From: Trachythela sp. YZ-2020 | Taxonomy: Eukaryota; Cnidaria; Anthozoa; Malacalcyonacea; Clavulariidae | Assembly (NCBI GenBank): GCA_016169945.1 | Contig: JADLSH010000160.1 | Span: forward strand, 247,138-311,137 | Direction: 5' to 3' | DNA: 64,000 bases | Part shown: positions 55,294 to 64,000 of the stretch, one piece after another | Layout of the letters: the number at the start of each line of letters is the position of its first letter | How positions within the stretch are numbered: the stretch's first letter is position 1 | Notes under the pieces: model-generated | The model's database searches: none | What the model was told of the DNA's origin: nothing | Seen by the model: the letters and a program-made list of their open reading frames with translations, nothing else | Made by a program: the position numbers and the translations under genes

Positions 55294-55755
55294 CTAAGTA
55301 TTTATGATCATATTTTTCATTTGTTGCAGATCTGCTACACTGCCGCTTAAAGGGTTAAGTTTAATTTCATCCAATTCTTCTCTGTGTTTTTTGCAATTAG
55401 TGCAATTCGATGACATGTCGGATTGATTAGCATGTTCCCTAAGCATTTCGTCTAGATATAACTCTTCGTTGTCTGTTACGATTACAATTTTCTTCTTGGT
55501 ACGGCCATACCTTTTGAACACGAAAGTAGGATTTGTGAACAATTTCACATCGCCACCTGGTGACGACCTTTTCCCGTTTAGCTGAAAGTCATCCTGAACA
55601 AATTGCTTTAATTCATCTAAATTTCCATCCCAGACAAATTCGTTGTTGTTAAAATGTAACGTTGAGGTCACGAGAGATTTTTTGTGTGTTTTCTTCGCTG
55701 ATAAAATCAGAAAAACTTTGTAAAATTTGTGAATTTGAAGAGCTACACGAATCAA
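55294..55755 (-). pseudogene. LINE ORF1 N-terminal fragment
   Basis: 153 codons: FVQDDFQLNGKRSSPGGDVK, LFTNPTFVFKRYGRTKKKIV, a CTNCKKH segment, and LSGSVADLQQMKNMI. The last motif matches SGNVAYLQQIMPNI of the ORF1 at 53554, so both belong to related LINEs, this one preserving a more N-terminal part. There is no ORF2 beside it. Confidence 0.6.
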
Positions 55756-56589
55756 GTGCTACGGCCATGTTGACACTTGATCCCATATGTGTAATAGCCT
55801 AGCGGAATTAGTACCCTTGTTCCTCGGGATAATGTTCAGTAATAACATAAATACGACCAAATATTATTGAGTTGGCTCAATTAGGCTATTTAAGCAATAT
55901 TCGCAGATTATCAGAAGAATTATAAGATTGGTAAAGCAACGTAATATGTCTAATTGTTATAACCAATATCACTTTTATTGACATAATAATAAAGGGGTTA
56001 TAAGAACCAATCAGATTATAATAACTACTTAGTAAGTTTGAATTACCAAAATGATTGATCAAGTCAACCTATTTTTATTTGTTATAATCAATCGCTCATG
56101 CACATTCGACCAAAATAGAATTAGTTTTCTAACCAATATAGATTGGTTCTAACTTATTCAATAGGTTGAAAGAACCTTTTTATATTGGTTCCAACTTCCA
56201 ACATTTAGAAATAGGATATTTTAACCGCTTAATTGTGTTACCAGAATTTATCAGGCGCCATTTCGTGCATTTACAGAGCTTGATCATGTTTCTGTACGAA
56301 AACTAATCGTCACTCAAATACTAGTTACTGTATCGCAAAGTTCGTATTATTTTTCTTTGTGCATTTACACAGTGTTTCGTGGTATATCAGACCTTCTTCA
56401 TTGCATTTATATTCTTTTTCTTTTCTTTTTTTCTGGCCCGCTTTATTGTATTGACGCAATTTTGTATTGTTTATTTGGCCTACATTATTATTGCCCTTAT
56501 TTTTAGTCTAAAAACTAACAAAACAGGTTCAAGATAAACTATAAAAATATGTTTTTGGGATTTTCGACAATTTGCCCTCGATTTAGGGC

Positions 56590-59000
56590 TCGGGTCATAT
56601 GTGACCCACTGGGTCTTTCTTTGAGATTTACTGTCATATGGGCTCGTGTCATATGTGACCCGCTGGGTCTTTCTTTGAGATTTACTGTCACTACCAGAAT
56701 ATATAAATGTCAGAGTTTGAACAAAACGATTTTACTGTTATGATGCCAATGTGTAAGGCATTGAAAGAAGGCACTAGTATAACATAAGTATAACATTGAA
56801 GTTTACCTAGTATAACATACTAGTTTGTCAGATGTACAAAGTTACCTTAGTTTTTACTTTATATGTTACAATTTGTAGCAATTTCTGCGCTCATTGAAAC
56901 AGAGAGGAATATTACATTTCTCACATGTGTCAGTTTTGATGGTCTTGCAGACAGCACAGCGACGACGCTTTTCTCTTTTCATTGGCCCAATTTGGTCGAA
57001 ACGTGCATCTTCACATGGCTCAACGCGGATTATCTTTGGTGGTTTGGGCGATGTTTCCTCATCAAGGGATGGTCTACCCGACTTTCTGGCGGTTCCACAT
57101 TCAATCAGTGCTTGTGCAACCTTGGACTGGAATTGGCACAGCCTCATCACACTCTTGCCTGTGATTCCCAGCAGGGAACAGTCACGCTTATACAGGAGCC
57201 ATGCATTGATTACCCCAACACTGGCAAAATGCCAGACGATTATAAGGTAATATCTCCGCGTTTGAATGGAATACTTACAGCGGCAGATGTGTGAATCCAG
57301 CATATCAACACCACCCATGTGGGTATTGTAGTCCCTGATGATGTATGGGCGGTCAACATTGGTGTACTCTTTGCTACTCTTTTCCCAGCGGCGGGATTTG
57401 TCGAAAGGCTCAGGACCGGCATAGTTCGACATGAGGGTTACTGCTTTCGAATCCTGCCATCTAACACAGATGGTATTGGTCTTAAATTCTACTCTAAAAT
57501 CATGTGATCCTCGTTCTTCTTTCTTCAGGGCCTTTTCTTCCAAGACATTGCACTTTGCGAGACGGTTCTTTCTCACAGTCCCAGGGTAAAGAAATCCGTG
57601 TTCTGACCATTTCTCCATCAGTCAAACTGAGGTGAAGAAATTGTCATCATATATCTTGTGCCCTACATCTTTTGGAGGAGTTTCACACAGCTTTACAACA
57701 ACATCTCCTCCTATGCAGAGCTGCTTTGCTCTCTTATCTCCACCTTTTCCCTGATAAACTTCAAAGTCATGGAGGAGACCATGCACAGAGCATCTAACCC
57801 ATACTTTGAAGCCCCATGGATGCGGCTTACCCCTTACATGCTGCCGTATTTGCCCAAATTTTCCTCTGTAGGGTATCATCATTTCATCAATGGACTGATG
57901 TTCTGCAGCGGTAGTCTGAATGCACTGAGCTCGGAAGATGTCCAGAAATGGTCGAATTTTCCAAAGGCGGTCTTTTTTGGTTTCCTCTGACACAGTTTCA
58001 TTGTCCACCAAATAAATCAAAGAAAGAAGTAGCTGGGATCTATTCCTGCTCATTACTTCTGTAACTCGATGGTACCGAGTATCTTTTTCCCAGTACATCC
58101 GTATTGCAGGCATCTCGACAAGGCCCATTTTGAAGTACATGTCCAGTACTTGTTCAATTTCTTTCACCGATGTATTTACACATTTACCTTTTTTTGGACA
58201 CTGTGTCTGTTGGTATGCTCCACAATCAGTTCTATCATTTATTTTGTCACAAACCGCTTGAAGTAGAGTAATGGTGTCTCTGTTATTCAAGTTGGATCTG
58301 TTGGGTCAACCATTTCACCCTGAAATGCATCTTGGGGTGCTTCGAAATCTTTTTTTCGCGATCTATATTTGGTTTTGAATCATGAAAAAAGAAAACAGAC
58401 ACTATAAATAAAAATGTTTTGTAGTTCTATATGTCTATTTTATCTCACAAATTCTGAAAACAGAACGTTTATATTCTACCCAATCTACCCAAACAATAAT
58501 TCTACAAAACCCCAGCCAAGTTGGTGAAAGTTTTGAAGTCTGATTTGATATGTATGCTAATCCATCATTATACTTTATCACCTTTCGAAAATCTGATCCC
58601 TGGATAAAAATGACAAAAACTTCCACAGTCACCCAGTGGGTCATATGTGACCAATCGATTTTACAACTTGCTGTATGCAACACAAAATCGCAAAAACCTC
58701 ACCAAAATACGTTACTAATAACTCATATTTTAGTTCCAGTCATCCAAATCTATCTAACTTACTTCTTTACGGCTTGATTATTCCTTGAAAATCACAATTC
58801 AAAATCAATACATTCACAGTGAAAACCGCCATGTTTGTTAGAGAATTTCAATGACATAATTTTACAAATTCGGCACCAGATCACTTTTCCGGGTGGGTCA
58901 TTTGTGGGACTCTGGGTTTTAGTGGAAAAAATTATTAGCATCAACCATGTGACTAACAATGGGCTTTTGATATAGTGGGGTCATATGTGACCCCATGGGT
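56590..59000 (-). mobile_element. piggyBac-like element
   Basis: A piggyBac transposase (56866-58290) is surrounded by GGGTCATATGTGACCC-type palindromes: two at 56590-56690 inside a 54-bp direct repeat, one at 58638 and one at 58977-58999. Such palindromes near both ends look like transposase binding sites. I could not find flanking TTAA, so the exact ends are not certain. Confidence 0.6.
56866..58290 (-). pseudogene. piggyBac transposase with one in-frame stop
   Basis: 475 codons run in one frame with a single TGA at 57624-57622. Motifs: MYWEKDTRYHRVTEVMSRNR, KKDRLWKIRPFLDIF, HQSIDEMMIPYRGKFGQIRQ (first catalytic Asp), KIYDDNFFTSV (second Asp), then the stop, LMEKWSEHGFLYPGTVRKNR, VRWQDSKAVTLMSN (third Asp region), HMGGVDMLD (fourth Asp), and a C-terminal cysteine domain (CAVCKTIKTDTCEKCNIPLC). 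All catalytic aspartates are intact. It was either silenced very recently or depends on readthrough. The start may be a little upstream. Confidence 0.9.
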
Positions 59001-61280
59001 TCATCAAATCATATAAATACGATGCATTTTCCCAGTAGTGGTTATTGTTTTTTTTCAATTTTTAATATGTTTGTTTGATCGCCTTGGTTTCCATAGCCGT
59101 TTGACATGTGCAAACATTTTCGTACATTTTATAGTAAATTTTTAGCCTATTTTATGGATTATAGTACAAGTAGGAACTCTCTCGTCAACTAAAAGATGTA
59201 GTGTGTGCGTATATTCTGTGAAACTTGATATATTGTCAATGTTATATTAGTTCGCAGGAAGAGTTATTTCTCATATTTGCATATTCTGAATTTCGTAAAA
59301 AACGGAAATTTTAAGATTATACCAAATATGGATAAGTTGTGGTTTCACTACACAAAAATATTGAAGGTAGCAATATTGTAGCTGAATGCGTAAATTTAGA
59401 ACAGTAAAAAGAATATAATCAGAAAGATCACGAAATTGTCTGTTATCTCATGTTTGTATGTTGTATATTTGTTTCTATATTCTATTGCTATTGTATGTAA
59501 GTATTGTATAATTTTCTTTTTGGGTTCTATTTAAAGACTTAATCACTTGAATATCTTTAGTATGTTAAAATTGTTTTTTATTACAAATATTGATACATGT
59601 ATATTCTACTATTAGTTTCAAAATACTTAATTTGTAATATGTGTATTTTCTGTTCCCTGTTCAAGTCCCGTTCTCAAATCTGTGTTGTATGTCAGTCGAT
59701 TTTATTATCTTTTTCTCTACCTGTACTTTGTTTCTCTCACAGACACGATTACTTTCACTTTCTTTCCATAACATTGCCATTATGTGACTATTCGTTTGAG
59801 ATGTAATTATCTGTTCCAAGACAAGTTTCAAACCAGAGCAAGACATTAAAAAAGGCAGTGGTGGTGGACGCACGTGAATTATACCATCTGAAGGAGTATG
59901 AACTATACGGTTATTATAACCAGAAATTTGTGCTTATCCACTCGCAGTTTGTTACAGGAAATAAACCCTTGGAGTTGTAATTGACAAATGGTATGGAGGA
60001 CGAACCAAGAACGAATACGAATTTATTCGCGTTTTCAATGCCATGAAGTGTCTGAACATTTAGAAATGCATGGCTGAAATTCCAACAAAATGTGATGCAT
60101 TGGCGAACTCCAAATTCAACAAAAATGAAGGCCTTTATAGAAGTGAACCTGCTATTACAAACATAACTTTAGTTTGGACTTATTTGGCTAGAGCGCTATT
60201 TGTTAAGAATTGACAAAGGCAAAAGCATGAGAGATTAAGAAAATGCTATTGGTAGATCTATATGGTCGTGAAACTTTATAAGTTTTAGTGATCAACTTAA
60301 TTATACATGTGCCGATCTTAAAAATCAAATAAACTAATTTGTGTCCATTCGAGTTAATTTAATGCATGCACGTCATGCGTTGTAACAGTTCCTTTGTTGT
60401 ATTGGTTGGTATAATAATGATAAGGGACTGGTCATAATTTTGCAGGGGGGTTAGGAGGTGTAATTAAAGATTTCCAGGACTGAAACTGGGTAACCGTGCC
60501 TTGTCCAAAGCATGAAAAATAATGACCCCCCTCTTGCTCATGACTGAAAAAATGTCTAACCCCCTTATCCTGAACGATCTTGTACTTGCATCGATTATAT
60601 TTTAACTTATAATTTCGTCAGCATTATAAAATGGACCCAGTTTAATCACTTTTCAGTAATGAATGTTTGCGTTAGGAGCAATAGTGACTTTTGTACTTTA
60701 CCCGCTAAACGACTTTACTCCGTCGACCGCAACCTTGCTCCGGCGAAACCCTGTTACTGTCTGGTCATGTGACATTCCAGATTTTAGGATATAGAATAAT
60801 TTGTCGTAAGGGTGGGTACGTTAGTGCATATTAATTAACTTGTACGATTTACTGTCATATTGTTTTCGATTCTTTTTCATTCATTAATGACCCAAAGTCA
60901 GTTTGTATGCAAAAGTCAGTTTGTACGCAAAAGTCAGTTTGTAAAAATAATTCAAGCTTTATATAATGCGTGAAATTTTTACAACAATATAATATTTATA
61001 ATTCACGAAATTGATACACTCGTTGTCGCGTTTGTATCGATTTAAAAATATGGGATATCGATCGCATTGTATTAAAAATATTAAATCTATTTAAACCGTG
61101 TATAAATCAGTGGTATATAGATTTATGCGTTCTCCGTACAGCGGATTGAACAATTGGTAAACAGCTACAGCAAGACGATTCGGTGCCGCATGACCGCATC
61201 TTCAATGTTTATACGTGCATGCAGTCTGTATAGACGATAATATGCGAAAAAGCTTGTATTATATTAATAATAATTCCAGG
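59001..61280. other. Intergenic AT-rich stretch
   Basis: No supported exon. Contains a threefold tandem AAAAGTCAGTTTGTAYGC (60892-60950) and, at 60660-60790 and 61540-61625, two related segments sharing CTGTCTGGTCAYGTRA, probably repeat fragments. Confidence 0.45.
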
Positions 61281-61284
61281 GATA

Positions 61285-62190
61285 TAACTGAAACTAATGG
61301 TTATGAGGTTTTATGTTTATGTGGTTATGTGGTTATATGATTTGTGGTTATATGATTTGTGGTTATATGGTTATACGTTTAAAAGCTTTAGTGGTTAGGT
61401 GTTTATATTGTTATATGGTTATGTGGTTATTTGGTTATCTGATAGACAACGTTATTTATATGTTCAATGCTACAGGAATTAGCCTAGATGATTGTCATAG
61501 AAGTTAAAGGATAAGTACTGTAGTTCCGTCAATTGACCAACGGTCGACGCAACCTGTTTCCCAAGGGTTCACCTTCGCCAGACCCCCTGCTGCGGAGAGA
61601 CCGTGGTACTGTCTGGTCACGTAAGTCAAATTCGTTTGCTATACTCAGTAGGTGTAGGCGATTGTACGTATTGCGTCGTAAATAAAACAATTATCCCATA
61701 TATGGCAATATAATTGTTTGTCTAGTTATAGAATTTCTCTTGCGGAATTGTTGTTGTTCTGAGTTCGTTTAATTAAACAGTGTAACTCTTCTCATACTAA
61801 AATTCAGTTTACTGACGATTTTCCTGATAATTCTGACTTAGATTATGTGATTCTTAACCGAAAAAAATTAGAGTTCTAAATATATTTTTACGCAAAGTCG
61901 AATGCTGCAGCAAAGTCGTTAATGAATTTTCTTCGAGTGACTTGCCCAAGTTTTGTAAACTATACAACTACAAGATTCAAATCCTTCAAACGAGGATATT
62001 AATATCTGCTACAGCATTGTAAACGAACCACTATAATTTAAAAGATCCGTCTAAAGGGAACTGCATCGAACGACGGTATTTTAGTCATAACCATATATCC
62101 ACATAACCACATAACCATGTAACTATATAACCATATAACAACATAACCATTAAACCATATAGCCGTATAACCACATAACCACCAATTACT
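61285..62190. repeat. Inverted GGTTATATG arrays flanking 650 bp
   Basis: 61285-61440 is an array of TTATGTGGTTATATGG-type units; 62085-62190 is the complementary ATAACCACATAACCATAT array. The arrangement resembles a fold-back element with minisatellite arms. A frame over the left array is an artefact. Confidence 0.65.
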
Positions 62191-62203
62191 TACATAATTA
62201 TAT

Positions 62204-62400
62204 ATGTTTAACTAGGGGGGTCCGGGGGCATCCACCCCCGGAAAATTTTGAAATCTAAGGTCTCGGGAACGGCAATTCCTGCGTTCTGGGAGACAATTTG
62301 GCAATAATATTTATGCATATTTCACTCATTTTTTCTTTCATGGCCCGGAGCAAATTGCCCCCTTTGTCCCCACTATATAGGCGGCCCGAGGTTTACATAG
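62204..62400. repeat. GGGGGTCCGGGGGCATCCACC repeat-type segment
   Basis: G-rich and C-rich complementary runs followed by GAAAATTTTGAAATCT. Related to segments at 46030-46070 and 49540-49740, and of a kind I associate with transposons in cnidarian genomes. Confidence 0.4.
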
Positions 62401-64000
62401 CAGAATTAGGGCCAGCATGAAAATAGGTGACCCACCCCACTTACAACTGTTCACAACAAAGGAGCGCATGTGTTGATTAGTTATATTAATTTGGCCTTGA
62501 ATTTTGCGTTAGTCGTAATTGCTCGGTTTTGGTAAAATCATTAAGACCCATTTCTCTTACGGTTGACCGTCGCTTGCCGTAATTACGACCAGTTGTTTCA
62601 AATGTAAATATCTCCAGACGTGTTTATTCTCTGGCAGCAGGACACGCGTCATTCGATAGCTTATGACTTCCTCTTTTAAAATGATATTTAGTTTGTCCCG
62701 GTTCATATTACATAAATTATCAAAGGTATTTGCATACATATTCGCTAAATTATCTAAAAATTCTTGTACAATTATTGTTGAAATAAATCGGAATTGCCAG
62801 AGCAAGATTTATTATTTTCGAGCAAATGTTAAGTAGAAGTATTTTTTTTTGTATTTTTTGAAAGTCGCATAACCACCAAAATGCCGAGATCGTTAAAATT
62901 TAATTTCCGCACGCGCTTTTAACAGAATTTACGAAATGCCATATAAGGTCAGTGTTGGCGATTGCTGGCAGCAAACCAATGAAAACCGCTACATCTAGGC
63001 AATGACATCACGAGGAATCGATTGCCGTTACTTTCAATACGCTTTAAAGGTGCAAAGTCGCGGAGATTTTTTTAGGTTCCGAAGATTGTCCGAGCGTGAT
63101 ATAACGCCGACAAAACCGGCTTTCACAATAAATATACAATATACGGCAACGAGAATTGCCGTCAAAAGGGCAGAGGAGGTTGGACAGCTGTCACATGATA
63201 TTTTTCGACCAATGAGGGAGAGACGCTATTTTCTCAGCGCTCGCCAAAGACAGCAAGTGGACTGGGTGAAATTTTGCATTGAATCTCATGAATACGGAAA
63301 CATTTCGCTTTGTTATTCAAATTTGCGAATTAAATTCGGATGCACACTCGTTCAATGAATATTAATCTACTCCCAAGCCCGAAGAATTTTTGGAAGGGTA
63401 AACGTCGATTTTGTTCTATTTTTATATTTAATGCAGGCACTTATGCGTCACGTGGAAATACGGAGGCTGTTCCAACTATCAACTTTTTGAAATGGAAAAT
63501 ATCGAATTTCCATGGTTTCGATTTCGCTAATTTTCGCATAATGTGATAGATTAAAGCCTAATCTTCTTTCGTTTTAACTGCCCCCACCTATCCGCGCAAC
63601 TCACCGTTTTCGAGATATTCGCTGCTGAATTTTTAATCCCGATTTTTGCACTTTCTAAAAATAACTATCTCCAACTTTTTGAAGTTTCCTTCTAATCATT
63701 TGCATTTTATTAAATCATATTTTTAAACTTTTTGTAATATCAATATTGAATTTGACATGTTTAAACGCATTTGCTTGATCAGTTTTTGCATGGATATTTT
63801 TAGAAATTATGAAACCGTGTTTTTGTTTGTTTTCATGATTGAAGTTAGTCGTGTCTCGCGACGTGTTGATAAAGTCCGCGTCTGTTTACAGATTTTCCAA
63901 ACTAAAGTATCTAGAATTTCCATGGTTCAGGATTTTCGTAATTTTTGTATAATGGTATGAAGACAAATGTATAAACTTTAAATCTGCTGGAATGATCCTG
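62401..64000. other. Right edge, no supported gene
   Basis: The longest frame (63002-63358, plus, 118 codons) has no domain, no splice context and no relative I recognise, so I do not call it a gene. The rest is AT-rich. Confidence 0.4.

Noticed and set aside
63002..63358. 118-codon plus-strand frame
   Set aside because: No motif, no hydrophobic or repeat structure, no splice context and no relative I recognise.

Overview
The window looks like nuclear DNA from a cnidarian, most likely an anthozoan. It is AT-rich, has short genes broken by introns, and is full of degraded transposons. The protein-coding signal that can be recognised is a family of secreted PAN/Apple-domain proteins joined to EGF-like, ILEI (FAM3-type) or fibrinogen-related C-terminal domains, an arrangement familiar from coral and sea-anemone proteins. 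Species cannot be fixed from sequence alone. Exon calls below rest on reading splice sites and intron phases by eye.

Layout. 0.6-6.1 kb and 23.9-29.9 kb are two direct copies of one segmental duplication, each carrying a minus-strand gene that starts with a signal-peptide exon, an Apple exon and an EGF-like exon. The right-hand copy continues into three exons (23.45-21.96 kb) that together make an ILEI domain, giving signal peptide-Apple-EGF-ILEI; its Apple exon carries a one-base deletion relative to the left copy. Between the copies lie a tRNA-derived SINE with a long CTTA tail (7.0-7.6 kb), two decayed LINE reverse transcriptases (11.6-14.35 kb) and a 3.5-kb inverted-repeat transposon with TA target duplication (15.9-19.4 kb) that contains three tRNA-like heads.

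To the right, on the plus strand, a second Apple branch begins: an Apple exon at 32.7 kb, fibrinogen-related exons at 41.5 and 42.0-42.5 kb, then a decayed tandem copy of the same arrangement (43.9-46.45 kb). Their introns hold a decayed piggyBac (30.3-31.6 kb, just upstream), a LINE tail, a Penelope-like element fragment with GIY-YIG endonuclease and 250-bp inverted arms (35.3-36.3 kb), and several minisatellites. From 47 to 64 kb no member of the Apple family remains: there are LINE fragments on the minus strand (one with an SGNH-type ORF1), a nearly intact piggyBac transposase with one stop codon (56.9-58.3 kb), and a small intronless gene (50.3-50.6 kb) encoding a bZIP-like basic region plus acidic tail, with an array of TACGTCACC sites upstream and a histone-type stem-loop just after its stop codon.

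The Apple genes probably encode extracellular binding or matrix proteins that diversify by duplication and exchange of C-terminal domains (ILEI versus fibrinogen-related); this is inference from architecture. The small bZIP-like gene is the least explained item in the window.
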